Shown here: one piece after another, positions 17,863 to 27,542 of the stretch
Layout: every line of letters begins with the position of its first letter
How positions within the stretch are numbered: position 1 is the stretch's first letter
Source of the DNA: Pseudobacteriovorax antillogorgiicola
GTDB lineage: Bacteria > Bdellovibrionota_B > Oligoflexia > Oligoflexales > Oligoflexaceae
Assembly: GCF_900177345.1 (NCBI RefSeq)
Contig: NZ_FWZT01000006.1
Span: 239,831 to 303,830 of the forward strand
Direction of reading: 5' to 3'
DNA length: 64,000 nucleotides
Position numbers and translations under genes: made by a program
Notes under the pieces: model-generated
The model's input: only the letters and a program-made list of their open reading frames with translations
Told to the model about the DNA's origin: nothing
Databases searched by the model: none

Positions 17863-19230
17863 ATGAAGAAACCATTGATTGCTTTACTATTGCCGCTGGC
17901 GCTGGCGCATTGTGGCCGCAAAGATGGTAGCGGTGTACCCGCCTCCAACCTAGCAACTATTTCCATCAATCAAGATAAGCTTACCGAATCGATGACACTA
18001 AAACTGGCTGTCCAGTCCCTGGAAAGCCAGAGTCAGCAAACGTTCAATCTTCGCAAGGGACAGAACCTCGATGATACGTTCGCACCAGGCCCTTATCGAA
18101 TTGAACTAGACCTAGTTGAAAACAATGTCATTAGCTATAGCAGCAACTTGTGTAGCGAAAAAGTTCAAGATCAGAGCGAGCTTCATACCCTGCGCCCCGG
18201 AACCAATGCGATCTCCGTCAAAGTTTGTCGGGCCGATGGCAGCTCCATCGATGTTGGCGAGCCTGATGATGCATCTATCGACTTGGACATTGAGTTTGAT
18301 GACGAGCCTAAGGAAAAACCGGATCAAGAAATCACATCTAGTTTCTTTGTTGATCCATTCTCACAGGCTTTAACTGCCTACGAATCTGTAAAAAGTAGTT
18401 CCGATGAGCGCAAGAAAGAAGCCCTTAAATTCATCGCGGAGCAAGGCACCTTCGTGTGGTTATCGAGCAACTGGATTCCCGGTCCCAAAGGGATTCAAGA
18501 CAAAGTTACGGAATATCGCAAGCTGTCCCAAGGCAAGATGCTAGGTTTTATTATCTACGATGTTCCGGGGCGAGATTGTGGTCAGTACTCTAGCGGTGGG
18601 GTTACAGGGCTGGACGAATACCTCGGCGTAATTCAGCAGGTCATCGATGGTCTCGCTGGATCTCAAGCAATGCTCATATTGGAACCAGATGCCCTAGCTC
18701 TCTCAGCCGAAACCCGTTGCAAAAGCGGTCTTGAGAACGCAACGGCAGCCATCGCCAGTGCTGTTGCCCTCCTTAAGGAGCATCGTAACATCAAAACCTA
18801 TCTCGATGCATCCCACGGCAACTGGCTGGCTGTAGAAACTGTTGTTCCCCTTCTCAAAAAAGCCAACATCGCCGAGGCTGATGGCTTTGCGCTAAATATA
18901 TCAAACTACGTTTCGACTGAAAAAAACTACACGTTTGGGAAAGCCATCGCAGCGCAGTTGGATAACAAACCTTTTTTGATCGACACAAGCCGCAATGGGC
19001 GCGGTGTTTATGGGGATGGTTCGGGCGAAAGCTGGTGCAACCCTCCTGAGCGAGCCCTAGGTAAAAGCCCTCGCTTCGACACTGGTTTAGACGGTGTTGA
19101 AGCTTTCATATGGGGTAAAAAACCTGGTGAGTCTGATGGCACCTGTCGAGGAGGTCTCAAGAATGGCGAGTTTATGATCGATACAGCCGTGACTCAGTAT
19201 TTCAATGCTAAGGATGATGGGATCCTATAG
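17863..19230 (+). CDS. lipid-anchored GH6 cellulase (endoglucanase/cellobiohydrolase)
   Basis: Lipoprotein signal ends LALAHC (Cys17). Residues 30-150 form a beta-rich region and acidic linker; residues 155-455 are a glycoside hydrolase family 6 catalytic domain. Landmarks: YDVPGRDC (Asp238, equivalent to Asp175 of Trichoderma Cel6A), LEPDAL (Asp276, the proton donor equivalent to Asp221), DASHGNW, IDTSRNGRG, WCNPPERALG and GESDGTC (candidate base Asp, Cel6A Asp401). It should cleave beta-1,4-glucan with inversion. No CBM seen. Being lipid-anchored, it would act at the cell surface or in the periplasm. RBS GAGGT. It stands alone; a hairpin follows. Confidence 0.93.
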   Translation: MKKPLIALLLPLALAHCGRKDGSGVPASNLATISINQDKLTESMTLKLAVQSLESQSQQTFNLRKGQNLDDTFAPGPYRIELDLVENNVISYSSNLCSEKVQDQSELHTLRPGTNAISVKVCRADGSSIDVGEPDDASIDLDIEFDDEPKEKPDQEITSSFFVDPFSQALTAYESVKSSSDERKKEALKFIAEQGTFVWLSSNWIPGPKGIQDKVTEYRKLSQGKMLGFIIYDVPGRDCGQYSSGGVTGLDEYLGVIQQVIDGLAGSQAMLILEPDALALSAETRCKSGLENATAAIASAVALLKEHRNIKTYLDASHGNWLAVETVVPLLKKANIAEADGFALNISNYVSTEKNYTFGKAIAAQLDNKPFLIDTSRNGRGVYGDGSGESWCNPPERALGKSPRFDTGLDGVEAFIWGKKPGESDGTCRGGLKNGEFMIDTAVTQYFNAKDDGIL

Positions 19231-19244
19231 CTGTTTGCTTATCC

Positions 19245-19272
19245 GTGTGTGCCGCTACATTGCGGTACACAC
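19245..19272 (+). terminator. hairpin after GH6 gene
   Basis: GTGTGTGCCGC pairs with GCGGTACACAC (one G-T pair) around a 6-base loop, 15 bp past the GH6 stop. No T tract. Confidence 0.5.
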
Positions 19273-19341
19273 CCCTCTCTCACGAATGGTTAGCCGTAGG
19301 GATTTTTCCAGTTGGCTGCAATCGTAATCCACTAGAAAATG

Positions 19342-19800
19342 CTAGAGCACGCAATAATAGCTTTTTAGGTTCTGATTACTGTTCGATAGAATTGATTTTA
19401 GAAACTCCGGCTTAACTGCAATATTTGAAAGTCTAGAAATCTCATGCCATTGAAAGATTGTTTTGTCGTCTGAAAAGCTCAGCGCTTTCTCGGCAATGTC
19501 CTCTTGTAAATCAACTTTGAAATAAAAGCCAATCTCGTGAACTGGCTGGCTACCAATTGAAAAGAAATTTTCGCACACAAAAAGAAAATCACCAATTTCA
19601 AGGCGAAGACCTAGTTCTTCAAATAGCTCTCGCGAAAGCGCGTCTTTCGAGCTTTCACCTGCTTTTACTCTCCCACCAGGAAGATACCAGTGATTTTCAG
19701 CCTTCTGCTTGTTTAAAAGCAACTGATTACCAACTGTTACTATAGCAGCAGACCGAATATTCAGCCTGTGATTGCCTGTTTCAATATTTAAGTCAATCAT
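19342..19800 (-). CDS. Nudix hydrolase
   Basis: 152 residues with a fully canonical Nudix box, G-x5-E-x7-REU-x-EE-x-GU, in GRVKAGESSKDALSRELFEELGL. Nudix enzymes hydrolyse nucleoside diphosphate-linked compounds; the substrate cannot be read, though YLPGGRV is typical of dNTP or NDP-sugar cleaners. Its ATG overlaps the stop of the small frame 19797-20027 in an ATGA, suggesting translational coupling if that frame is real. Confidence 0.92.
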   Translation of the reverse strand: MIDLNIETGNHRLNIRSAAIVTVGNQLLLNKQKAENHWYLPGGRVKAGESSKDALSRELFEELGLRLEIGDFLFVCENFFSIGSQPVHEIGFYFKVDLQEDIAEKALSFSDDKTIFQWHEISRLSNIAVKPEFLKSILSNSNQNLKSYYCVL

Positions 19801-20027
19801 TGATCTTCTTTCTTCTTTCGCAACTCAATTGACACCCACCGTATCACGTTGAAAACGAAAAAAATGTCTAAGATATCATGCCATGTCATCTGCATATATT
19901 CAAAGCACCATAGTAAGATAAGAAATGAGGAAAGAACCCCGCTGACTGGTGTCGGAAACCTTAAGGTCGTGGGTCTATGATTGACGTACTCACGATTCAA
20001 AGGCTTAGTGAACTTCAAACTAAGCAT
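19797..20027 (-). CDS. possible small membrane protein upstream of Nudix gene
   Basis: 76 codons with one or two hydrophobic segments (VLSSFLILLWCFEYM, ILDIFFVFNVIRWV) and a basic tail. The ATGA overlap with the Nudix start supports translation of at least its end. Against it: no ribosome site and a 51-bp head-to-head overlap with the STAS gene. A later start at the internal Met-Gln-Met is possible. Not recognised. Confidence 0.35.
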   Translation of the reverse strand: MLSLKFTKPLNREYVNHRPTTLRFPTPVSGVLSSFLILLWCFEYMQMTWHDILDIFFVFNVIRWVSIELRKKKEDQ

Positions 20028-20438
20028 ATAGTTTCTATCGGCGATGCGAGTGATGATGTGCCCCTGACTTCTGAAGAGAAGGCCCTTCTTGATTCTGCAG
20101 AGGGGCGGGTGGTGTTAATTTATCTTAGCGGACCCATGATGTTCGGTGTTTCCAAGGCGATAGCTCGGGAACAGAATGCGATTCAGGATCAAAAAGCTAT
20201 AGTTCTGGATTTACACGATGTGCCGCTCATAGATACAACAGTCTCGTTGGCTATCGAAAATTTCATCAAGGATTCTGTCGAGTCGGAACGTCTTGTGTTT
20301 GTCGTGAAGCCTCAGTCTCAGGCTAAGCGAAGCTTAGAACGGCTAGGTGTATTCGAAATCATCCCCGGTACGCACATGTGTGAAAACCGCAGAGATGCAC
20401 TGAGCAAGGCGCTCATGACAATTCCAAGCGATGACTAA
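19977..20438 (+). CDS. C-terminal STAS fragment of a SulP-type transporter
   Basis: 153 residues matching the end of a SulP anion transporter: the linker after the last helix (VLTIQRLSELQ, SIGDASDDVPLTSEEKALLDSAEGRV) and a STAS domain (LSGPMMFGVSKAIAREQNAI, VLDLHDVPLIDTTVSLAIEN). The membrane domain is missing; the frame is closed upstream by TAA, while VVGL continues the family pattern in another frame. It is therefore most likely a 5'-truncated remnant of SulP. An AAGG ten bases before the ATG could still allow expression as a free STAS protein. It differs from the intact SulP at 25612-27102. Confidence 0.75.
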   Translation: MIDVLTIQRLSELQTKHIVSIGDASDDVPLTSEEKALLDSAEGRVVLIYLSGPMMFGVSKAIAREQNAIQDQKAIVLDLHDVPLIDTTVSLAIENFIKDSVESERLVFVVKPQSQAKRSLERLGVFEIIPGTHMCENRRDALSKALMTIPSDD

Positions 20439-20720
20439 CAGAATCTAACAGAAGAGAAATCTCGACTCATTCAACTAAAGCGGCAAAGATTGTAGACCAA
20501 AGAGTTTTTTAATGACAGATAATTCGATTTTATTGAACTAGCTGAGGCGTTTAGACATGACTTGTATTCTTTGTATTCGGTTATTGACAACAGAACCCTC
20601 GCAGTAAAACTGTCACTTTTTTCAAACTCAGCATTAGTGATGACTTATTTTAGCTTATTGGCCAGCTTTTTATGATCCTTTAGCGTGTCTCCAACATTCA
20701 AACAATGAAGGAGACAATCC

Positions 20721-21545
20721 ATGATTCGATTGAAGTGGATTACGGGGTCAATGCTTTTGGCTCTGTGGGCCCATGATTTTCAAGCTGCGCGGGCGGCTGA
20801 TACGAACTCTCATGATGAACAATTTACGTTGATGGATGGAGAGCTACTATATCAGAGACACTGCGCTTTATGCCATGGAAGCTTTACAGCAACGCTCAAA
20901 AAGGATCGAAGCCCAGAGCAGATTCAATGGGCTATCGCTAATATCCCTGTAATGGCTCTGAGAGACGACCTTTCCCAGCTAAGCGATGAAAAAATATCGG
21001 CCATAGCCATGGCTCTATCAACAAAGGCAGATCCTCTAAAATCTAAAAATATCCGTCTCGCCAATCGATTTATCTTCGCATCCCAGCTTAAAACCTGGTT
21101 TCAACCAGATTTGCCAAAAGGATCACCGGTTAAGGCTGTTATTCGTCGAAATATTAGCCACCAAGGAGCCCAGCTTGGCGGTTCTTGCTTGCCTCGGGAG
21201 CTGGAAAACTGTGGTGTACCTGTAATTGAGGCAACCATGAGCGCGCAATCCCAAGTGGTTCGTCAGGGTTTAATATTTAAAGCCTGCGAAGAGGTGTTAG
21301 ACCGAGATGAAGCCGTGACATACTTTTTAGGCCTTGCCGGCATCAACCCTAGTGCTACCGTCACTCAAACGTCAATGACCAAAGCGTCTCTGCTTCTCAA
21401 TAAAGACCGCCCTCTCCCTCAAGGCTCTGTTGAAGCACTCATAAGCCTTTCAAACGCCGCCTATCGACGGAGTGCTATCGCTCTTGATCGCTGGCGCTTT
21501 CCGCTGCTGATTATCTGTCAATCACCTTATTTTGAAATACTATGA
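20721..21545 (+). CDS. secreted c-type cytochrome-like protein
   Basis: Signal peptide MIRLKWITGSMLLALWAHDFQAARA, then a class I cytochrome c module (residues 35-100) with haem motif CALCH and a plausible axial Met in IPVMALRDDL. The C-terminal 170 residues form a helical domain with cysteines (GGSCLPRELENC, KACEEV, ICQSPYF) and no recognised name. It should carry haem in the periplasm. First gene of a tight three-gene operon (15-bp gap to the next). RBS AAGGAG. Confidence 0.82.
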   Translation: MIRLKWITGSMLLALWAHDFQAARAADTNSHDEQFTLMDGELLYQRHCALCHGSFTATLKKDRSPEQIQWAIANIPVMALRDDLSQLSDEKISAIAMALSTKADPLKSKNIRLANRFIFASQLKTWFQPDLPKGSPVKAVIRRNISHQGAQLGGSCLPRELENCGVPVIEATMSAQSQVVRQGLIFKACEEVLDRDEAVTYFLGLAGINPSATVTQTSMTKASLLLNKDRPLPQGSVEALISLSNAAYRRSAIALDRWRFPLLIICQSPYFEIL

Positions 21546-21560
21546 ATAGGAGTTATCAAG

Positions 21561-22898
21561 ATGAAACGCTTCTACATAATCGCTGCCTTTCTATACCTAA
21601 CCCGCCCAAACCTCGCTTTGGGTAACCAACTCTATCAAAGGTGCTATCAACTCATCACATCAAGTCAGATGCCTCAGAACGACTCTCGCTATCTAGCTAT
21701 TAGAAGAGGGGCTATAACCGCTCTAGAAGGCTGCACGGCACTCATAGACTACTTGAAACTGGATGAGAACGGTGAGATACAAAACCCAGACGCCCTAGCA
21801 TCTAAAATTCTATTCACATTTCAAAAGCTTCATGAAGACTGGTTTATCAATAAGACCTTGCCCAACTTGGGAAATGGCAGACAAAACCAGGCTAACTCAG
21901 AGCTATTAGATCTCTCGGGCCCGGCAGCTCACTATACCTATGCTTTGTTTACTCCAGGTGTACGCGCCGATGTCATTCTAAAAGGGGTGAGATCGATTCA
22001 AACCAGACGCAGTGAGGATCCAGCTGAAACAAGCCTAAACGGTAAGCTTGGTAAATATGACTTTATATTCGGCGAACAAACAATCTTTGCTCCTACGGGA
22101 AGGATCGAAGGCATCCGCTTTCCCTCGCAAAGCCCCTGGACCTATAGTTTTAATAATCGAAGTAATAACAAAGTTAGCGAAGGACGCATTGCCGTCTTCA
22201 AGCACTATGGATCAGGTTTGATAGGTGATCCCATCTATATACTCAAGAACCTTCTAGAAACAGCATCGTTTCGTGCTGATGGCGCAGTCGCAATGCCCCG
22301 CAAGTGGGCTAAGGCAGTGATCTCAGACCTACTGTGTCGCGAGCTGCCCTTGCTTGACAGTGCTGACGTCAAACAGTTCGTTGTTGCAGACTCGGAAACA
22401 CCTTTCCGCACTAGTGCTGGCTGCACCACTTGCCACGCAAGCATGGATCAAATGGCAGCGGTTCTGCGAGGGGTGCGTCCCAAGCAGCTAGCCAGTAACG
22501 GTACTGAACCTGAATATGGAGGCTATTTTATTCATATAGATCCTCCCACTAAAAAACAAATATACAGCTGGAGCGCCAAAGCAGATCGCAGTTACTACCA
22601 GCAAACTCCTCGCGGTAGGCTGCTGTATCGTGATTTTCAAGGCACTCTTGTGGACGAACCTCTTGAAGATTTGCAAAGCCTAGGAAAAGCTCTCGCCAGC
22701 CGACTCGACCCCTATCTTTGCACCAGCTCTCGCTATTTAGAGTATATGACAGGCTATCGATTTTCTGTTGTCAAGAATCAAAATTCAACACTGCGCTTTC
22801 AGCAGCTCATGCGCCTGGCGAGAGATCTCAAGAAACACCAAGACCTTCGCCTCCTATTGAAGGACATCGTTAAACTACCTCTATTCCAGGAGCTATAA
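21561..22898 (+). CDS. secreted haem-motif protein, DUF1592/1588-like
   Basis: 445 residues with a Sec signal (cleaved near LALGNQ). One CTTCH haem motif sits at about residue 290 in SAGCTTCHASMDQMAAVLRG, and the flanking regions (PRKWAKAVISDLLCRELP and YLEYMTGYRFSV) recall the C-terminal regions of DUF1592/DUF1588 planctomycete-type cytochromes. Those proteins co-occur with DUF1501/DUF1552 proteins, as here. Substrate unknown. RBS AGGAG. One base separates its stop from the next start, so the two are coupled. Confidence 0.75.
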   Translation: MKRFYIIAAFLYLTRPNLALGNQLYQRCYQLITSSQMPQNDSRYLAIRRGAITALEGCTALIDYLKLDENGEIQNPDALASKILFTFQKLHEDWFINKTLPNLGNGRQNQANSELLDLSGPAAHYTYALFTPGVRADVILKGVRSIQTRRSEDPAETSLNGKLGKYDFIFGEQTIFAPTGRIEGIRFPSQSPWTYSFNNRSNNKVSEGRIAVFKHYGSGLIGDPIYILKNLLETASFRADGAVAMPRKWAKAVISDLLCRELPLLDSADVKQFVVADSETPFRTSAGCTTCHASMDQMAAVLRGVRPKQLASNGTEPEYGGYFIHIDPPTKKQIYSWSAKADRSYYQQTPRGRLLYRDFQGTLVDEPLEDLQSLGKALASRLDPYLCTSSRYLEYMTGYRFSVVKNQNSTLRFQQLMRLARDLKKHQDLRLLLKDIVKLPLFQEL

Positions 22899-22899
22899 T

Positions 22900-24459
22900 A
22901 TGACTATCAATCGCCGAAAATTCTTACGGCAGGCAGCTGCCCTTGGTCCTATGAGTCTGCCTCTATCCCAGGTTTTTTCAAGTATCCTACTTGGTCAGAG
23001 CAACCAACAACAAGCACGTCGCTATGTTGGATTTCACCAGGCTGGTGCTCCATCACGCTGGACATTTGACCTTTTCATCACACCTTATGATCGTGGAAAT
23101 TTAATTGCCAATTCTATGGTTGCCACTCGCTTTGTATCCGATGGCCAAAGATATGTTGACACTGAGTACCACACCTTTGTCCATCAAGGTATAAACTTCC
23201 CACATCTATGGAGCCTGCCATTGCCTCATACCAGTGGGGGCTACCGGCCAATGACTGATTTAGCAGCATCAATGATGGTAATCCAAGGTATAAGCACCGG
23301 AAATCCTGGTCACGGAGCAAGTCAAAAACTGCACTTCCAGGCTAATGGCGCTCCAAGCTCTATCCCAGCCATGGCAGCAGACGGCCAAGAAACAGCGCTA
23401 AACGCTTTGCACTATAACGTCCAAAACTATCAATTTCGCTCCCTTCGAGGTAAATCAAGCCTTAAACTGACTGGCAGCGGAAATCTGCTTAGCAAAATAC
23501 TCAATCCATTCAATAGCCATGTAAAAGGAAGTTTGCTGAATTACCGCCAAGAGCTGGGTGTAGCCCTCAAAGCGGCACGGGAAAGCATGAACAACCTACA
23601 ACAAGTAGACAACCCATCGATTCAAGCATTGATCGCGGATAAAGCTAAGGCTCATGAACTGATGGAACGTGGATTTAGCGATCTTGATCAGGCGTGGCAA
23701 GGCCTCGTGCAAAAATACAACAATTTAGTTTGGCGAGCCATTGATCCTAGTCACGAGCTACCGGGCTTGAGCGATGCGCCTATTGGTGTTCCAATCGCTC
23801 AGAGAGACAAACGTTACCAGAAAGGATCGAGTATTGTGCAAAATTCAGACCTAAGGACTTTGTTTGATTCCTCAGTGACAGCACCATCATTGGTACATTC
23901 TTTTGCTCTCGCCGAATACCTTTTGACCCGAGGCCTTTGCTATACGATCAATCTCGGGCTGGAACGCTTTAGCGGCAAAGCATCCATGGGTTTTGATGAG
24001 CACAACTCGGGCCAAATGCCTGTGCTGCTGATCAACTCCTTCTACAATCGAGCCTTCGCAAGCTGCCTTTTAGAATTCACAGACAGACTCAAGGAAGAAG
24101 GACTTTTCCGCGGAACAATCATTGAAATGGGAGGTGAGTTTAATCGAAGTCCTAAGGCAGATGGCTCAGGTTCTGACCATGGCTGGCAAGGAAAATCTGT
24201 AGCGATCTTCAGCGGCGATATTCAAGGGCCATATATCGTTGGCAACTTGAGACACGACTCTCGCCAAACATACAAAGGTTCTTGGGGTCATGGAGCTTCG
24301 ATCCCTGATCTCGGAGAGCAGCTCAATATTGGTCATTGGTCTGTCAGCTGCAGCCGCTTACTGGGTGTGCCTGCTGGTATCAACTCGGCCTCCAGTATCA
24401 TCGAAGAAAAAGACACGTATCTCAAACCACTGATACCAAACACTCGATATGAGAGCTAA
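22900..24459 (+). CDS. Tat-exported DUF1501/DUF1552-like protein
   Basis: 519 residues. The N-terminus NRRKFLRQAAALGP is a twin-arginine signal, so the folded protein is exported by Tat. The body (MMVIQGISTGNPGHGASQKLHF, EMGGEFNRSPKADGSGSDHGWQ, NIGHWSVSCSRLLG) matches the DUF1501/DUF1552 alkaline-phosphatase-like superfamily, with the conserved acidic/histidine positions. It ends the operon with the two haem proteins. Biochemical role is undefined; a secreted redox or sulfatase-like activity is inference from context. Confidence 0.85.
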   Translation: MTINRRKFLRQAAALGPMSLPLSQVFSSILLGQSNQQQARRYVGFHQAGAPSRWTFDLFITPYDRGNLIANSMVATRFVSDGQRYVDTEYHTFVHQGINFPHLWSLPLPHTSGGYRPMTDLAASMMVIQGISTGNPGHGASQKLHFQANGAPSSIPAMAADGQETALNALHYNVQNYQFRSLRGKSSLKLTGSGNLLSKILNPFNSHVKGSLLNYRQELGVALKAARESMNNLQQVDNPSIQALIADKAKAHELMERGFSDLDQAWQGLVQKYNNLVWRAIDPSHELPGLSDAPIGVPIAQRDKRYQKGSSIVQNSDLRTLFDSSVTAPSLVHSFALAEYLLTRGLCYTINLGLERFSGKASMGFDEHNSGQMPVLLINSFYNRAFASCLLEFTDRLKEEGLFRGTIIEMGGEFNRSPKADGSGSDHGWQGKSVAIFSGDIQGPYIVGNLRHDSRQTYKGSWGHGASIPDLGEQLNIGHWSVSCSRLLGVPAGINSASSIIEEKDTYLKPLIPNTRYES

Positions 24460-24919
24460 AGTTTCCATTTTTCAAGTGGCCCCTAAGGTTTCCAGACTTG
24501 AATGGCCTGGGCGATAACTTACTCACCGCATTGGGGGAGGTGGACGATTCCAGAATCGGCTCAAGGCTCTCCGCCAAAGGAGAAAGTTTTGTCGATCTTG
24601 TATAGAACAAAAATCGCTTTTGTAGGAAGATGACAGTCACAAGTAAGATCTGTGACGTTTTCTTTTAGCAGCCTGTTGTTCTGCTGAGTTTGACTGAGAT
24701 TTACGATCCTCAAACTCAGCAGTATCTAACCTTATCTTCCAATATCTTTGCAAATCGATGTTCACTAAGACTTCGGCTTAACGAACGCTTTTTCCAGAAC
24801 CTATTGGTGTTCATCCTGTAAGCCAATTTTTTAGTTTTCCTCAACAGCTGGTGTCTTGGCACAAGTCCTGCTCCTACCTCAGCAGTTACCTACCATTCAA
24901 CATTGAGAAAGGATTTCTT
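24460..24919. other. intergenic region with two hairpins
   Basis: No credible gene. A perfect 13-bp inverted repeat (CTGCTGAGTTTGA, 24681-24693, with TCAAACTCAGCAG, 24710-24722) and a second hairpin around 24760-24786 followed by TTTTTT at 24788-24793. The second can terminate the haem operon or a leader. Confidence 0.45.
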
Positions 24920-25555
24920 ATGTTAAACTTGAAAGCCCTAGCAATCTCTGCAAGTCTCGGAACTGTTTCACTCGCTGGATCAGCATCGGCATTTGCCCCC
25001 GCCGGCGACGTCAAAGTAAAAAGCATTCAATACAACGGCAGCGGATGTCCTTTGGGAACTGTTTCTCAGAACATCTCAAGCGACAAGCAAGCCTTTACGC
25101 TAACGTTTGCTGAGTACATTGCTGAAGCTGGCCCAGACTTCCGCCTCAGCGATGGTCGTAAAAACTGCCAACTAACCCTTACCCTCCAAGTTCCCCAAGG
25201 ATGGCAGTTCTCCATCGGTTCTTTCGACTACCGTGGATTCCTTTTCGCAGACGAAGGTATGATGGCTGAGCACAACACGTCTTACTACTTCCAGGGTAGT
25301 GGCTTCACTGGCCGATTCCGTGAAAGACTCAACGGTCCAATCTATGAGGACTACCACTTCCGCGAAAATGTTGGTATCGAGTCTTTGGTTTGGTCACCAT
25401 GTGGTGTTGAGCGTGCTCTAAACGTTAACACTGCTATCAGCGTTCGAAACACTAACAAGTACGACTTCCCATACTCAGAAGCTGTTATGGGGACAGATTC
25501 AATCGACGGTCAGATTCGCCAGGTTTGGGGAATTTCCTGGAGACGCTGTCGCTAA
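24920..25555 (+). CDS. secreted DUF4360 protein
   Basis: 211 residues. Signal peptide ends GSASAFA; the rest follows the DUF4360 pattern: YNGSGCPLGTVSQNISSDKQAFTLTF, RKNCQLTLTLQVPQGWQFSI, YYFQGSGFTG. Four cysteines probably form disulphides. DUF4360 is a secreted family of unknown function. The ATG at 24920 is supported by AAAGG upstream and by the signal peptide; the earlier in-frame start (24851) lacks both. Strong terminator just after the stop. Confidence 0.88.
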   Translation: MLNLKALAISASLGTVSLAGSASAFAPAGDVKVKSIQYNGSGCPLGTVSQNISSDKQAFTLTFAEYIAEAGPDFRLSDGRKNCQLTLTLQVPQGWQFSIGSFDYRGFLFADEGMMAEHNTSYYFQGSGFTGRFRERLNGPIYEDYHFRENVGIESLVWSPCGVERALNVNTAISVRNTNKYDFPYSEAVMGTDSIDGQIRQVWGISWRRCR

Positions 25556-25586
25556 AAAAAGAGGGCTGCTCTCCTGAGCAGCCCTT
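25554..25586. terminator. bidirectional terminator
   Basis: GGGCTGCTC pairs with GAGCAGCCC around TCCT. Seven A residues precede it, giving a T tract on the minus strand, so it suits both the DUF4360 gene and the convergent SulP gene. Confidence 0.85.
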
Positions 25587-25611
25587 CCTATCAGAGAAAA
25601 GAATGACCTTA

Positions 25612-27102
25612 CTAAGTGATGGGGTCGAGCTTGTTAATAGCCACCATATTGCCCGCCTTGAGAAATATCTTTTCGCAGTCATCACTTAGGTTAATGATGT
25701 GCAAAACCTTACCATTCTTGCGATACTTCTCGGTCAAGCTATCGATTGCTTCGAGCCCGGAATGATCCACCACCTTTGCATGTGCAAAGTCTACAATAAC
25801 CTGTTCAGGATCATTCGCAACATCAAATATGCTCATGAAGTCGGTTGTAGAGCCAAAAAATAGAGAGCCTTGGAGTCGATAAGTCTTACGCCCCTCTTCA
25901 AGCTCCGTATTGGCCGTCATATGTTTTGCATGTTTCCATGCAAAAGCTAATGCAGATACAATAACACCTACTATCACCGCTACCGCGAGATCCGTAAATA
26001 CGGTCACCGCAGAAACCAAAATAATCACAAAAGCGTCGGCCTTTGGAACCCTATGGAGTATCCGGAGGCTCGACCATTCAAATGTTCCAATCACAACCAT
26101 AAACATAACACCGGTCAGGGCAGCTAGTGGAATTTTCTCAATCAGACTCGAACCAAAAAGAATGATTGCCAACAGTGATAACGCAGCAGTAATCCCCGAC
26201 AAGCGACCTCGACCACCTGAACTGATATTGATCATACTCTGACCGATCATAGCGCAACCACCCATGGCTCCAAAAAAGCCGTTGGTAAGGTTGGCAACAC
26301 CTTGAGCCAAACACTCTTGGTTGGGTCGTCCCTTCGTTTCAGTCATCTCATCGATGACGCTCAGAGTAAGCAAGGATTCGATCAGACCCACACCCGCCAG
26401 AACGAGGGAATATGGAAAAATGATTTCTAAAGTTTCCATAGTAAAAGGTACCGAAGGAATATGAAAGGCTGGCAAGCTACCTGCAATAGAAGCCACATCA
26501 CCCACAGTTCGGGAGTCTAGGCTCAACCCTATGGCAACAAAACTCACTGTCACGATTGCTACTAGCGAAGACGGTACAGCTTTGGTGAGCTTTGGTAAGA
26601 AATGGATAATACTCATGGTTAGAAGGATCAGGCCCGCCATTACATAAAGCTCCTGCCCAGCCATCCACTGTGTGCCTCCATCAGCAGTGGGCACCTTGAA
26701 TTGGCCCAATTGGGCTAGAAAAATAACGATGGCCAAACCATTCACAAAACCAAGCATCACGGGATGGGGTACAATACGGATAAACTTCCCTAATTTAAGA
26801 GCTCCTGCCCCGATCTGGAGAACCCCCGTAAGGACCACAGCAGCAAACAAATACTCAGCCCCATGACTTGCCACTAGAGCCACCATGACCACAGCCATAG
26901 CACCAGTTGCCCCTGAGATCATTCCGGGGCGTCCCAGAACCGCTGTTATCAACCCAACCATAAACGCTGCATAAAGCCCCACTAAGGGCTCCACTCCCGC
27001 GACGAATGAAAACGCGACAGCTTCAGGAACGAGGGCCAATGCCACTGTAATCCCTGATAATACATCGTTTTTCACCTGAGAGATGGAAAGACTCTTCACC
27101 AT
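25612..27102 (-). CDS. SulP family anion transporter
   Basis: 496 residues with a dozen or so hydrophobic helices and a C-terminal STAS domain (about 395-490, [18 protein letters not shown]). The N-terminal signature [38 protein letters not shown] is typical of SulP. Members carry sulphate, bicarbonate or other anions, usually with sodium or proton. Length is on the short side, as in BicA-like members. It stands alone, converging on the DUF4360 gene. Its start has only a weak ribosome site. Confidence 0.93.
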   Translation of the reverse strand: MVKSLSISQVKNDVLSGITVALALVPEAVAFSFVAGVEPLVGLYAAFMVGLITAVLGRPGMISGATGAMAVVMVALVASHGAEYLFAAVVLTGVLQIGAGALKLGKFIRIVPHPVMLGFVNGLAIVIFLAQLGQFKVPTADGGTQWMAGQELYVMAGLILLTMSIIHFLPKLTKAVPSSLVAIVTVSFVAIGLSLDSRTVGDVASIAGSLPAFHIPSVPFTMETLEIIFPYSLVLAGVGLIESLLTLSVIDEMTETKGRPNQECLAQGVANLTNGFFGAMGGCAMIGQSMINISSGGRGRLSGITAALSLLAIILFGSSLIEKIPLAALTGVMFMVVIGTFEWSSLRILHRVPKADAFVIILVSAVTVFTDLAVAVIVGVIVSALAFAWKHAKHMTANTELEEGRKTYRLQGSLFFGSTTDFMSIFDVANDPEQVIVDFAHAKVVDHSGLEAIDSLTEKYRKNGKVLHIINLSDDCEKIFLKAGNMVAINKLDPIT

Positions 27103-27542
27103 ACATCATCCGTTCTTATATTTATGTCAAAAACGCATGGATACTAACAGATAGCTGGAGAAAAACAATCAGTTTTTCCAAGGAATTGAATGTATAGCAC
27201 CACCAAATGGAATGGCTCAGCTTTATCTCAAGCACGAAGTCTTTTGATCCTCAAAATCGTGAGTGAAAAGCTTCTTGATATGATTGCGAATGCCATTTTC
27301 TGAGTAAGGCATTAGAAAGATATGGCTGCGGGGGCAGTCCGCAAGCTGCTGCTACAAGGAAGTCGCTCGTTGCGATAAAAGTGGGAAAAAATTGATATGG
27401 GGCAGGTGAGGTTGGCTGAGTATCTTGACAATGCTCGTTAAGCAATATTTATGCGCTTGTTTACTCCTATACTTCTTGTGCTTTCCTATCCTCCTAGAGA
27501 GACAGGTAAATCATATGTTTTTTTCTTATTAAAGGAATAGAA
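27103..27542. other. intergenic stretch, nothing firm
   Basis: 440 bp between divergent genes. A 64-codon minus frame (27251-27445) has proline-rich, low-complexity content and no ribosome site, so I do not call it. Promoters for both neighbours must lie here. Confidence 0.4.

Noticed and set aside
27251..27445. 64-codon minus-strand frame in the SulP/barrel gap
   Set aside because: Proline-rich, unbalanced composition, no ribosome site and no family resemblance.
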